A stretch of DNA of 34,448 nt from Lachnospiraceae bacterium (GTDB lineage: Bacteria; Bacillota_A; Clostridia; Lachnospirales; Lachnospiraceae): NCBI GenBank assembly GCA_016291475.1, contig JAEEXJ010000025.1:1-34448 (forward strand), in the 5' to 3' direction. This document shows, piece by piece, positions 7,904-15,766 of the stretch. Positions within the stretch are counted from its first letter, which is position 1. The number at the start of each line of letters is the position of its first letter. The translations under genes and the position numbers were made by a program. The notes under the pieces are model-generated. The model was not told where the DNA came from and did not search any database. It was given only the letters and a program-made list of their open reading frames with translations.

Positions 7904-8758
7904 TTATACAAGAAGATCGGTCAGAGCGGCAAACTGCTCCAGTGTCAGTGCCTCACCTCTTATCAGAGGATCAAGTCCCAGCTTTTCGAGAGCACCGGCA
8001 GTCTTTTCTCTGGATATTTTCGTATCCGGATTATTCTGAAGGGCATTTTGCAGGGTTTTTCTCCTCTGCATAAATGATGCCTTGATGATCCTAAACATAT
8101 ATGCGGGATCGGAGACCTTTACGGGAGGCTCCTCATACAAATCCAGCTTAATGACGGAACTGCCGACTCCCGGCATGGGATAAAAGCACTCAGGGGGAAC
8201 ATCTATCATTATCTCGGGCTTTGAGTAGTACTGAACCGCTAGGGATAGTGCTCCGTAGTCCTTGGAACCGGGTCCGGTCTGCATACGCTCCGCAACCTCG
8301 GTCTGAACCATTACGGTAATGCTCTTATAACCTATTCCGCTCTCCAAAAGTGATGTGACAATGGGAGTAGTGATGTAATATGGGAGATTCGCAACGATCT
8401 TAACATCCTCACCGGGATAGGTTTCCGCGATTTCTTTCATATCGGTCTTAAGAACATCGGCGCATATGACTCTGGTATTGTCGAACCCTTCCAGAACTTC
8501 ATCCAAAACGGGGATCATCTGGGTATCGATCTCGATTGCGGTGACGTGGGATGCCTTTTCGGCAAGTCTCTTGGTCAGCGCTCCGAGTCCGGGTCCTATT
8601 TCCACTATATGGTCCTTATCACAGACACCTGCTGCCTCGACTATCTCATCGAGAACCCCGTCATCCGTAAGGAAATTTTGTCCGTATTTTTTTTGAGCCT
8701 TGATATCATGCTTGCGCACGATACTCATTGTGGCGCTTTTCTGATTGGAATTGGACAT
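7904..8758 (-). CDS. rsmA: 16S rRNA (adenine1518/1519-N6)-dimethyltransferase
   Basis: RsmA (KsgA) dimethylates two adjacent adenines in helix 45 of 16S rRNA late in small-subunit assembly, using S-adenosylmethionine. The 284-residue protein is full length. The family entry motif KKYGQNFL is near residue 23, the SAM-binding motif EIGPGLG at 53-59 and the catalytic NLPYY at 124-128, and the C-terminal helical domain is present. The start at 8758 is only a few bases after the aminotransferase stop, so the gene is the last member of that operon and probably coupled to it. No strong Shine-Dalgarno is visible, and a second ATG at codon 11 is also possible. Confidence 0.97.
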   Translation of the reverse strand: MSNSNQKSATMSIVRKHDIKAQKKYGQNFLTDDGVLDEIVEAAGVCDKDHIVEIGPGLGALTKRLAEKASHVTAIEIDTQMIPVLDEVLEGFDNTRVICADVLKTDMKEIAETYPGEDVKIVANLPYYITTPIVTSLLESGIGYKSITVMVQTEVAERMQTGPGSKDYGALSLAVQYYSKPEIMIDVPPECFYPMPGVGSSVIKLDLYEEPPVKVSDPAYMFRIIKASFMQRRKTLQNALQNNPDTKISREKTAGALEKLGLDPLIRGEALTLEQFAALTDLLV

Positions 8759-8761
8759 ATA

Positions 8762-9937
8762 TTATGCGTTCTTCTGTGCGCGAAGCTTTTCTACAAAATG
8801 CGCAAATCTCTTCATTGCTTCTTCAAGTCTTTCAAGAGAATATGCATAGGATATTCTCAGATATCCTTCTCCGCTGTCGCCGAATGCAGTTCCGGGAACG
8901 GCTGCAACCTTCTCTTCCTGCAGGAATCTGGTCGCAAACTCTTCACTGGTCATGCCGAATTCCTTGATGCAGGGGAATACGTAAAATGCTCCGAAAGGTT
9001 CAAAGCATTCGATGTTCATCTCTTTGAAAGCATTGAGAAGGAATCTTCTTCTCATGTTATAGCTGTCTCTCATCCTTGCGATATCGGGATCACCGTTTTT
9101 GACAGCTTCGATCGCAGCATACTGGCTGGTGGTAGGTGCACACATGATCGCAAACTGGTGGATCTTGGTCATCTGGGCAAGGATATTCTTGGGACCGCAC
9201 GCATATCCGAGTCTCCATCCGGTCATTGCATATGCTTTGGAGAATCCGTTGATGAGAATGGTTCTCTCCTGCATTCCGGGAAGAGTAGCGATGGATACAT
9301 GCTTTCCCTTGTAAGTGAGTTCTCCGTAGATCTCATCTGAGATTACATAGAGGTCGTGCTTTATGATAACTTCCCTGATAGCCTCGAGATCACTCTTTTC
9401 CATGATAGCACCGGTGGGATTGTTGGGGAAGGGAAGCACCAGGATCTTGGTCTTGTCGGTAACTGCCTCTTCGATCTCCTGAGCGGTGAGTCTGAACTCG
9501 TTTTCGGGCTTAAGGTTTATGATAACGGGCTTTGCTCCCGTAAGAACTGCGCAGGGCTCATAGGATACATAACTGGGCTGGGGGATGAGTACTTCATCTC
9601 CGGGGTCGCACATTGCTCTGAGCGCAACATCGATACCTTCGGATCCTCCGACGGTAACGAGTATCTCGCTGACGGGATCGTACATGATATCCTGGGTACG
9701 CTTCAGATATGCAGCAATCTCTTCTCTGAGCTCTTTAAGTCCGGCATTTGAGGTATAGAAGGTTTTGCCCTTTTCAAGAGCATAGATACCCTCATCCCTT
9801 ATATGCCAGGGAGTATCGAAATCGGGTTCACCCACACCGAGTGAAATGGCGTCTTTCATCTCGCTTACGATATCAAAGAATTTTCTTATGCCCGAAGGCT
9901 TTATCTCAACAACTTTTTTTGCAAGAGGTTCTCTCAT
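8762..9937 (-). CDS. PLP-dependent class I/II aminotransferase
   Basis: This is a 391-residue fold-type I aminotransferase of the aspartate/aromatic aminotransferase group. The PLP lysine is K234 in NGFSKAYAMTGWRLGY, NNPTG lies at 172-176, and D201 and Y204 in SDEIYGEL contact the cofactor. There is no signal peptide, so it acts in the cytosol. It overlaps the upstream Lrp/AsnC regulator gene by four bases (ATGA), the sign of tight translational coupling. Regulators of that family often control amino acid enzymes and sense amino acids, so the pair probably handles one amino acid, but the substrate cannot be read from sequence. Family call is firm, specificity is open. Confidence 0.93.
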   Translation of the reverse strand: MREPLAKKVVEIKPSGIRKFFDIVSEMKDAISLGVGEPDFDTPWHIRDEGIYALEKGKTFYTSNAGLKELREEIAAYLKRTQDIMYDPVSEILVTVGGSEGIDVALRAMCDPGDEVLIPQPSYVSYEPCAVLTGAKPVIINLKPENEFRLTAQEIEEAVTDKTKILVLPFPNNPTGAIMEKSDLEAIREVIIKHDLYVISDEIYGELTYKGKHVSIATLPGMQERTILINGFSKAYAMTGWRLGYACGPKNILAQMTKIHQFAIMCAPTTSQYAAIEAVKNGDPDIARMRDSYNMRRRFLLNAFKEMNIECFEPFGAFYVFPCIKEFGMTSEEFATRFLQEEKVAAVPGTAFGDSGEGYLRISYAYSLERLEEAMKRFAHFVEKLRAQKNA

Positions 9938-10422
9938 GGTGTAACTATCTCCCTCGTATCTTCTTTTTTCTTACCAAGTATGGTTCCGTGATCTTTATAC
10001 TTCTTGAGTATAAAGTGAGTCGCGGTTCCGGTTACGGTCTCAAGTGCGGAAAGCTTTTCGGTTACGAATCCGGATACTTCCTTAAGGGTCTTTCCTTCAA
10101 GGATGACCATCAGATCATATCCTCCGGCCATAAGATATACACTCTCAACCTCGGGGTAGTTGTAGATACGCTCCGCGATATTGTCAAAGCCCTGTCCTCT
10201 CTGGGGAGTTACCTTAACTTCGATAAGTGCGGTAACTTTTTCGGTGGAAACATTGTCCCAATTGACCATTGTGTGGTAACCGCAAATGGTTCCCTCATCT
10301 TCAAGGGCCTTGAGTTCATTTATCGCCGCTTCTTCGGAAACTCCTAAAAGTACCGCCAGTTCTTTGGTGTTCATGCGGCTGTTTTTTTCCATGATTCGAA
10401 GCAGTTCTTCTCTGAATTCCAT
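9934..10422 (-). CDS. Lrp/AsnC-family transcriptional regulator
   Basis: The 162-residue protein has an N-terminal winged helix-turn-helix (about 5-55, with MNTKELAVLLGVSEEAAINE) and a C-terminal RAM ligand-binding domain (about 65-145, with YPEVESVYLMAGGYDLMV). Members assemble as dimers and octamers and bind amino acids. The start ATG at 10422 has a near-perfect AGGAGG five to six bases upstream. It overlaps the aminotransferase gene, which is the likely target or partner. The C-terminus ends in a short charged tail (about 15 residues) beyond the RAM domain. Confidence 0.94.
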   Translation of the reverse strand: MEFREELLRIMEKNSRMNTKELAVLLGVSEEAAINELKALEDEGTICGYHTMVNWDNVSTEKVTALIEVKVTPQRGQGFDNIAERIYNYPEVESVYLMAGGYDLMVILEGKTLKEVSGFVTEKLSALETVTGTATHFILKKYKDHGTILGKKKEDTREIVTP

Positions 10423-10458
10423 TTTTTCCTCCTGATCCCATTAGGGTATGAAAAAAAA

Positions 10459-10932
10459 TTAGTCTGTCCCGGGTCTGTTCATGCAGGATACATCCTCACC
10501 GTTTTTAATGAGTTTATCCCGCCCCGGTATTATCTCACCTATCCGGACATGTCCTTCCGGATAAGGATAAGTGTTTACGCCCAATTCGAAATCCGCAGAT
10601 TCCAGCTCATATATATTCAGTCCCAGAGCCTCGCAGATCTCCACCGCCTCCTGGCGAAGGGGTATGTCACGTATATTTACGCAAAAGCCGTGTTTTTTTT
10701 CTCCGATCTCCCATAAAAGCCTGTGAACGCTCTCTGTTTTCCGGGAAAAAGAATACGAAGAAAGTGTCTCTCCGGCCCAAGTCTTAAGCCTTTTCCAAAT
10801 GTCTTCGCGAATGCCGTCCGGACATTTATCCGCCTCGATGCAGGCCTTTGCCGCACCGTAGGATCCGGCATATCCCAATACCGTAATATCAAAAGAGGCG
10901 CAAGCAGAAGCTGCGCCATTTACATTATCCAT
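10459..10932 (-). CDS. AIR-synthase-like protein reduced to the C-terminal domain
   Basis: This 157-residue protein resembles only the C-terminal half of AIR-synthase-related proteins (the HypE/PurM/SelD/ThiL superfamily). The recognisable parts are an opening ITVLGYAGSYGAAKA, a central LLWEIGEKKHGFCVNI, the block IPLRQEAVEICEALGLNIYE, and an ending with IGEIIPGRDKLIKNGEDV. The N-terminal ATP-binding domain, which carries the glycine-rich and aspartate metal sites, is absent. GGAGGG at eight bases before the ATG supports a real stand-alone gene and argues against a fragment. It sits between a 35-residue membrane protein and the Lrp/aminotransferase pair. It cannot be a normal AIR-synthase-type enzyme alone; it may have become a binding protein or a degenerate relic that is still translated. 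Confidence 0.65.
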   Translation of the reverse strand: MDNVNGAASACASFDITVLGYAGSYGAAKACIEADKCPDGIREDIWKRLKTWAGETLSSYSFSRKTESVHRLLWEIGEKKHGFCVNIRDIPLRQEAVEICEALGLNIYELESADFELGVNTYPYPEGHVRIGEIIPGRDKLIKNGEDVSCMNRPGTD

Positions 10933-10965
10933 TCCGTATACCCTCCGGCGCCCTCACTGATTGAA

Positions 10966-11073
10966 TCAGCCAAAGGCAGATGCTATAATCGGAACTATCA
11001 TTGCAATGGCCAAAATTATGACAATGGCCGCCGCGAGGACTCTTTTGTTTTTACGACTGTGTAAATTCATCAT
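10966..11073 (-). CDS. 35-residue single-pass membrane protein
   Basis: A short frame from ATG at 11073 (or the adjacent ATG at 11070) to TGA at 10966 encodes MMNLHSRKNKRVLAAAI followed by a hydrophobic segment ending ASAFG. A basic head of about ten residues is followed by about 20 hydrophobic residues with a Pro, which fits a membrane-anchored small protein with a cytoplasmic N-terminus. AAAGGG at 11083-11088 is a plausible ribosome binding site, and a promoter lies just upstream. Similar Lys/Arg-plus-hydrophobic miniproteins are common in Clostridia and usually go unannotated. It leads the operon with the AIR-synthase-like, Lrp, aminotransferase and rsmA genes. Function unknown. Confidence 0.6.
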   Translation of the reverse strand: MMNLHSRKNKRVLAAAIVIILAIAMIVPIIASAFG

Positions 11074-11108
11074 ATCGGATTACCCTTTATAAACGTATAT
11101 CGGGGACT

Positions 11109-11138
11109 ATTATAGTATGAAGTATCCTGTTTTTGCAA
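11109..11138 (-). promoter_or_regulatory. Candidate promoter of the small-protein/Lrp/aminotransferase/rsmA operon
   Basis: TTGCAA (11138-11133) and a perfect TATAAT (11114-11109) are separated by 18 bases on the minus strand. Transcription would start near 11102, about 30 bases before the small-protein ATG. The site overlaps the first codons of the divergent plus-strand gene at 11117. Confidence 0.6.
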
Positions 11139-11719
11139 GTTTCATAATCTTCATCCTGCTGGTCAGACATAACATCAGACGAAACAGAAGGATCGAAGAA
11201 AACAGCGAGAAAGCTTTTTGGGAAAGGGAACGTAAGGCAAATGACGTTCGCAGAAAGCCTCTCGATGATCTCGTATACGTAAAACCCGATATGTCTTCTT
11301 TTCCCGTGGATATAATGGCTGATGACCCTGAGGTTGCCGAATGCCGTGAACTGATCCGTGAACTTGCAAATGAAAAGATCGTTAATCTGACCGGTTATAC
11401 CAACACGGATCTAAAACTTAAATACGGTGTTGCAAACCTTAAGCTTCTTTCCGAATATGATGACCGGTTCACCCTTCTGGTTCAGACCATCCGAAAATGG
11501 GCTGACAGATTGTGGGAAAACGGATATACCGTCGAAGCCGTCCCTCTTTTGGAGGAACAGGTCAGAATTCATGCGGATGTGACTTCCGCTTACAGGAAGC
11601 TGGCGGTTTATTACCGGGATAATAACGAACCTGAAAAAATCGAGATTTTGCGAAAAACCGCCGAGACTCTTAATTCATCCAGCAAAAATGTCATCTTAAA
11701 GTACCTGGATGAGCTCTGA
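11117..11719 (+). CDS. Membrane-anchored helical-repeat protein, unknown function
   Basis: The 200-residue protein starts with a short hydrophobic segment (about residues 4-16) followed by an Arg-rich stretch (RHNIRRNRRIEE), so the soluble part should face the cytoplasm. Residues about 80-195 are predicted helices with a TPR-like rhythm (TVEAVPLLEEQVRIHADVTS, then YRKLAVYYRDNNEPEKIEIL). I do not recognise a named family. The ribosome binding site is weak (GGGG about ten bases upstream). It is the only plus-strand gene in this part of the window, and its stop codon abuts the galK stop codon on the other strand with no bases between. Coding status is well supported by length and composition; function is unknown. 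Confidence 0.75.
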   Translation: MKYPVFASFIIFILLVRHNIRRNRRIEENSEKAFWERERKANDVRRKPLDDLVYVKPDMSSFPVDIMADDPEVAECRELIRELANEKIVNLTGYTNTDLKLKYGVANLKLLSEYDDRFTLLVQTIRKWADRLWENGYTVEAVPLLEEQVRIHADVTSAYRKLAVYYRDNNEPEKIEILRKTAETLNSSSKNVILKYLDEL

Positions 11720-12904
11720 TCAGATCTCACTCGGACCGTCGCCGATATCCACTACATAGAAATCTGCGGCATATCCTATCTTACTCAGATATTCTTCTCC
11801 GACTTTTTTAATGAAATCATCCACGGATGATTCTTTTACGATGTTTACGGTACATCCTCCGAAGCCCGCTCCGGTCATTCTGGCACCGATGACTCCGGGA
11901 ACCTTTCTTGCGGCATCCACAAGTGTATCAAGTTCTATACCGGTTACCTCATAATCATCCCTGAGTGATTCATGGGATGCATTCATGAGCTGTCCGAATA
12001 ATTTAAGGTCTCCGCGCTTTAAGGCTTCAACTGCGGAAACGGTCCTTCTGTTTTCATAAACGGCATGCCTTGCTCTTCTGACCCTGACATCATCCTTGAT
12101 CAGTGTTTCAAACTTACCGAAGGTCGCTTCATCAAGGTCTCCGAGGGTTTTGACATCAAGGAACTCCCTGATCTCGGAAAGTGCCTTCTCACACTCCGCG
12201 CGCCTTTCATTGTACTTGGAATCGCCGAGACCTCTCTTTTTGTTGGAGCAGACGATAACAAGCTTTGCATCGTGAAGCACAACGGGGGCATATTCGTACT
12301 GAAGAGTTGCGGTATCAAGGAAGATCGCATGATCTTTTTTACCCATTGCGATGGCAAACTGATCCATGATTCCGCAGTTTACACCGTTATATTTGTTTTC
12401 CGAATACTGTCCGATAAGTGCGATATCCTGATTGGATATGCCGTCAAAGCCGTACAGTTCGCGGAGGAAATATCCCGTAAGAACCTCGACCGATGCCGAG
12501 GATGATAATCCGGAGCCGTTGGGGATGTTACCGTAAATAACCAGGTCAAAACCCTTTTCGACCTTGTAGCCCTTTTCTCCGAAAGCCCAGATCATTCCCT
12601 TGGGATATGAGATCCATTCTTTGTCTTCAAGGGGTTTCATTTCATCCAGAGAAGACTCTATCACTCCCTTGTCTTCAAAGTTCATGGAGTAAAAACGAAG
12701 CTGTCTGTCATCTCTCATTCGGACAGCTCCGTATGTTCCTATCGTTAGGGCACAGGGAAATACATGTCCGCCGTTATAATCGGTATGCTCACCTATAAGA
12801 TTGACCCTTCCGGGAGCAAAGAAAACCCTTACTCCGTCTTTGGATCCGTACTTATCGGCAAAAACTTCCAATATCCTGCTTTTTACTTCCTGCGCACTTT
12901 CCAT
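11720..12904 (-). CDS. galK: Galactokinase
   Basis: Galactokinase phosphorylates alpha-D-galactose to galactose 1-phosphate with ATP, the first step of the Leloir pathway. The 394-residue protein carries the galactokinase signature GRVNLIGEHTDYNGG (32-46), the GHMP phosphate loop GSGLSSSAS (about 130-138) and the C-terminal GHMP motif TGAGFGGCTVN. Length is normal and there is no signal peptide. It follows the YbjQ-like gene by 18 bases and so is likely the last gene of a metY-ybjQ-galK transcript. No galT or galE is in the window. There is no terminator in the zero-base space to the convergent gene at 11719. Confidence 0.97.
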   Translation of the reverse strand: MESAQEVKSRILEVFADKYGSKDGVRVFFAPGRVNLIGEHTDYNGGHVFPCALTIGTYGAVRMRDDRQLRFYSMNFEDKGVIESSLDEMKPLEDKEWISYPKGMIWAFGEKGYKVEKGFDLVIYGNIPNGSGLSSSASVEVLTGYFLRELYGFDGISNQDIALIGQYSENKYNGVNCGIMDQFAIAMGKKDHAIFLDTATLQYEYAPVVLHDAKLVIVCSNKKRGLGDSKYNERRAECEKALSEIREFLDVKTLGDLDEATFGKFETLIKDDVRVRRARHAVYENRRTVSAVEALKRGDLKLFGQLMNASHESLRDDYEVTGIELDTLVDAARKVPGVIGARMTGAGFGGCTVNIVKESSVDDFIKKVGEEYLSKIGYAADFYVVDIGDGPSEI

Positions 12905-12922
12905 ATTTGTACCCCGTATCGA

Positions 12923-13243
12923 TCACTGAATAACTACTGCGGTTCCGCTTGCCGTCACCATGAGCATCCCGTTATCGGTACCGAGTACCTCATAATCGAT
13001 ATCAACACCCACTACGGCATTTGCTCCCATCTGAGCGGCTCTTTGCTGCATCTCTGCAACCGCCTGCTGTCTCGCCTGTATAAGTTCATCCTCATAAGTT
13101 GCAGAGCGCCCGCCGAAGAAATTGGAGAGACCTGCTACCATATCCTTGATCACGTTTACACCGGCTATGACCTCGCCGAAAACAATGCCTTTATATTCGA
13201 CGATCTTGCATCCCTCGACACTGGGAGTAGTAGTTACTATCAT
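12923..13243 (-). CDS. YbjQ/UPF0145 family protein
   Basis: The 106-residue protein matches the YbjQ/UPF0145 family, once called heavy-metal-binding domain. It starts with [11 protein letters not shown], has a conserved [16 protein letters not shown] block, a helix with [29 protein letters not shown], and a beta tail. Homologues form pentamers, but their role is not established. AAGGAG lies seven bases before the ATG. It sits between metY and galK with gaps of about 20 bases on each side, consistent with one operon. The family call is firm, and the biological role is unknown. Confidence 0.93.
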   Translation of the reverse strand: MIVTTTPSVEGCKIVEYKGIVFGEVIAGVNVIKDMVAGLSNFFGGRSATYEDELIQARQQAVAEMQQRAAQMGANAVVGVDIDYEVLGTDNGMLMVTASGTAVVIQ

Positions 13244-13264
13244 AAAGAATCTCCTTTCAAGCGA

Positions 13265-14533
13265 TCAGGCAAGTGCCTGCTTAAGATCTTCGATAATATC
13301 ATCCGCGTTTTCAAGTCCTACGCTGAGTCTGATAAGATCGGGTCCTACGCCTGCTGCCACAAGTTCTTCATCGGTAAGCTGTCTGTGAGTTGAAGATGCG
13401 GGATGAAGTACGCAGGTATGGGCATCCGCAACATGTGTCGCGATCATCGCTACCTTAAGCTTTCTCATAAAGTCCTCGGCAGCTTTTCTTCCACCCTTTA
13501 CACCAAAGGAGATAACTCCGCAGGTACCGTTAGGCATATATTTCTGAGCCAGTTCATAGTACTTGTCACCTTTGAGTCCGGGATATGTGATCCAGGCGAC
13601 TTTGTCATTACCCTGAAGGAACTCGGCAACTTTCTGCGCATTCTCACAATGTCTGGGCATCCTAACGGCAAGGGATTCAAGTCCCATATTAAGATAGAAT
13701 GCATTCTGAGGAGCCTGGATGCAGCCCATATCCCTCATGAGCTGTGCGGTACACTTGGTGATGAATGCACCTTCCTTGCCAAACTTCTCGGCATAGGTGA
13801 TTCCGTGATAGCTCTCATCGGGAGTGCACAGGCCGGGGAACTTATCGGCATGAGCCATCCAGTCGAACTTACCGGAATCAACGACGCATCCGCCTACAGC
13901 CACATCATGTCCGTCCATATATTTGGTGGTGGAATGTGTTACGATATCAGCCCCCCACTCGAAAGGCCTGCAGTTTATGGGAGTCGCGAAAGTGTTGTCC
14001 ACGATAAGGGGAACACCGTGCTTATGTGCTATCTTGGAGAATTTCTCGAAATCAAATACGGTAAGAGCGGGATTGGCGATGGTCTCACCGAATACAGCCT
14101 TGGTATTAGGCTTAAATGCATTTTCCAACTCTTCTTCGGTGCAGTCGGGAGAGATGAAGGTAAAATCGATTCCCATCTTTCTCATGGTTACGTTAAAGAG
14201 ATTGAATGTTCCGCCATATATTGAAGAGGAAGCTATAACGTGGTCTCCGCAGTTTGCCAGATTGAAAACGGCGAACATATTGGCTGCCTGTCCCGAGCTT
14301 GTGAGCATTGCTGCGGTTCCACCCTCAAGTGCGGCAATCTTGGCAGCTACATAATCGTTGGTAGGGTTCTGGAGTCTGGTATAGAAATATCCGCTGGCTT
14401 CCAGATCGAAGAGCTTACCCATATCCTCACTGGTGTCATACTTAAAAGTGGTGCTCTGAACAATGGGTATCATGCGGGATTCACCGTTTTTAGGTTCATA
14501 TCCTGCCTGAATACATTTAGTTTCCTGTCTCAT
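13265..14533 (-). CDS. metY: O-acetylhomoserine sulfhydrylase (O-acetylhomoserine aminocarboxypropyltransferase)
   Basis: MetY makes homocysteine from O-acetylhomoserine and sulfide, a direct-sulfhydrylation route to methionine. The 422-residue protein is a fold-type I PLP enzyme of the Cys/Met metabolism family. The PLP lysine is K204 in THSTTKYMDGHD, and SSGQAA near residue 80 contacts the phosphate. The long insert with MPNGTCGVISFGVKGG separates MetY from cystathionine gamma-synthase, which is usually near 380 residues. AAGGAGG lies four bases before the ATG. The leader from the predicted transcription start is only about 30 bases, too short for a SAM riboswitch or T-box. Its promoter is back-to-back with that of the ABC importer. 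Confidence 0.93.
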   Translation of the reverse strand: MRQETKCIQAGYEPKNGESRMIPIVQSTTFKYDTSEDMGKLFDLEASGYFYTRLQNPTNDYVAAKIAALEGGTAAMLTSSGQAANMFAVFNLANCGDHVIASSSIYGGTFNLFNVTMRKMGIDFTFISPDCTEEELENAFKPNTKAVFGETIANPALTVFDFEKFSKIAHKHGVPLIVDNTFATPINCRPFEWGADIVTHSTTKYMDGHDVAVGGCVVDSGKFDWMAHADKFPGLCTPDESYHGITYAEKFGKEGAFITKCTAQLMRDMGCIQAPQNAFYLNMGLESLAVRMPRHCENAQKVAEFLQGNDKVAWITYPGLKGDKYYELAQKYMPNGTCGVISFGVKGGRKAAEDFMRKLKVAMIATHVADAHTCVLHPASSTHRQLTDEELVAAGVGPDLIRLSVGLENADDIIEDLKQALA

Positions 14534-14570
14534 CTTTCCTCCTTGTAGGGCCTATATAAAATCTTTTTCT

Positions 14571-14599
14571 ATTTTAGACCACGGGGTACACCCTCGCAA
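14571..14599 (-). promoter_or_regulatory. Candidate metY promoter
   Basis: TTGCGA (14599-14594) and TAAAAT (14576-14571) are separated by exactly 17 bases on the minus strand. Transcription would begin near 14564. The spacer contains a small GC dyad, GGGTGTACCC. Confidence 0.65.
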
Positions 14600-14607
14600 G
14601 GAAATAT

Positions 14608-14636
14608 TTGACGAACGGGGCTCCCGATTGTATTAT
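14608..14636 (+). promoter_or_regulatory. Candidate promoter of the ABC importer operon
   Basis: TTGACG (14608-14613) and TATTAT (14631-14636) are separated by exactly 17 bases. The spacer contains the GC dyad CGGGGCTCCCG. The -35 box lies only eight bases from the metY -35 box on the other strand. The leader to the ATG at 14701 would be about 58 bases. Confidence 0.7.
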
Positions 14637-14700
14637 GTTACATTAGCGTACTAAAGTGCGCGATTGTATGAGGAGTGCCTATCATGGCAGAAAGGATATT

Positions 14701-15696
14701 ATGAAAAAGAATCTTTTCAAAAAGGCAGTAGCCCTTGCTTCTGCCGCACTTATGACCCTGTCACTTACAGGATGCGGAAAGACCGCTTCTTCGGATGGCG
14801 AGATCAAAGTTGCTGTTATCAAGCAGCTCGATCACGCATCTCTCGATGAGATTGCTGATGCCATCACTGCAGAACTTGATGTTCTCGCTGAGACAAACGG
14901 AGTAACCATTACCTATACCGTATACTCCGGACAGAACGATCAGAGTACTCTCAAGCAGATCTCCGATCAGGCAGTTGCGGACGGATGTGACGTCATCATT
15001 CCCATCGCAACCATGGCTGCACAGGTTGCTGCAACAAGCACCTCCGCTTCCAAGACCCCCGTTGTTTATGCTGCGATCTCCGATCCCGAAGGTGCGGGAC
15101 TTGCCGGAATCGAAAACGTAACCGGAACCAGTGATATGCTCGATACCGCTACCATCATCGACATGATCTTCGCTGCCGACAACGACGCTTCCAAGATCGG
15201 ACTTCTTTATTCTCTTTCCGAAGCCAACTCCGCTCTTCCCATAGAGGAAGCTAAAGCACTTATCGAGGAAAAGGGAGCTTCTTATGTAGAGTACACTGCT
15301 TCCACCAATGATGAAGTAGTTGCCGCAGTTTCTTCACTTATCGCTGAAGGTGTAGATGCGATCTTCACTCCCACCGACAACGTGATCATGGCTGCAGAGC
15401 TTGCTATTTATGAGGATCTCGCAGCTGCGGGAATCCCTCACTACACCGGAGCAGACTCTTTCGTAAGAAACGGTGGTTTCACTACCTGCGGAGTTAACTA
15501 CACCGCACTCGGAACCAAGACCGCAGATCTTGCTTATCAGGCTGTCACTCAGGGAATGAACGACATGGAAGACTATTACACCATGGAAGGCGGAATCGTA
15601 ACCGTTAACACCGAGACCGCTGAAGCTATCGGAATCGATTATTCAGTATTTTCTTCTTTCGGAGAAATCGTAGAAGTTACCACTTCCGAAGACTGA
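14701..15696 (+). CDS. ABC transporter substrate-binding lipoprotein (COG2984 / TrpX type)
   Basis: The 331-residue protein starts with a lipoprotein signal peptide: MKKNLFKKAV, a hydrophobic stretch, and lipobox LSLTGC with Cys25 as the lipidated residue. The mature part is a two-lobed periplasmic-binding-like domain of the ABC_sub_bind family (PF04392), with blocks such as ADGCDVIIPIATMAAQVAA and AEGVDAIFTPTDNVIM. I chose ATG at 14701 because AAAGG lies just before it and the signal peptide starts there; the frame is open back to a GTG at 14656. It is followed by a permease and an ATPase that complete a COG2984/4120/1101 importer. Relatives transport tryptophan or remain unassigned, so the substrate is unknown. 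A hairpin after its stop may keep it more abundant than the permease. Confidence 0.9.
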   Translation: MKKNLFKKAVALASAALMTLSLTGCGKTASSDGEIKVAVIKQLDHASLDEIADAITAELDVLAETNGVTITYTVYSGQNDQSTLKQISDQAVADGCDVIIPIATMAAQVAATSTSASKTPVVYAAISDPEGAGLAGIENVTGTSDMLDTATIIDMIFAADNDASKIGLLYSLSEANSALPIEEAKALIEEKGASYVEYTASTNDEVVAAVSSLIAEGVDAIFTPTDNVIMAAELAIYEDLAAAGIPHYTGADSFVRNGGFTTCGVNYTALGTKTADLAYQAVTQGMNDMEDYYTMEGGIVTVNTETAEAIGIDYSVFSSFGEIVEVTTSED

Positions 15697-15712
15697 TATG
15701 GTATATAATATT

Positions 15713-15752
15713 ATCCGGCTTATCCATAAGGGTAAGCCGGATATTTTTATTT
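15713..15752 (+). terminator. Terminator-like hairpin between binding protein and permease
   Basis: ATCCGGCTTA (15713-15722) pairs perfectly with TAAGCCGGAT (15733-15742), and the loop can add four more pairs around ATAA. The tract ATTTTTATTT follows. It starts 17 bases after the binding-protein stop and ends only a few bases before the permease ribosome binding site at 15754-15759. It probably causes partial termination so the lipoprotein is made in excess. Confidence 0.75.
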
Positions 15753-15766
15753 CGGGAGGTTTCGTT

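Noticed and set aside
10423..10458. Terminator after the AIR-synthase-like gene
   Set aside because: Eight T residues occur after the stop, but no stable stem precedes them. Only short CCC/GGG pairing is possible.
14534..14600. SAM riboswitch or T-box before metY
   Set aside because: The predicted leader is about 30 bases, and none of the conserved stems of these RNAs is visible.
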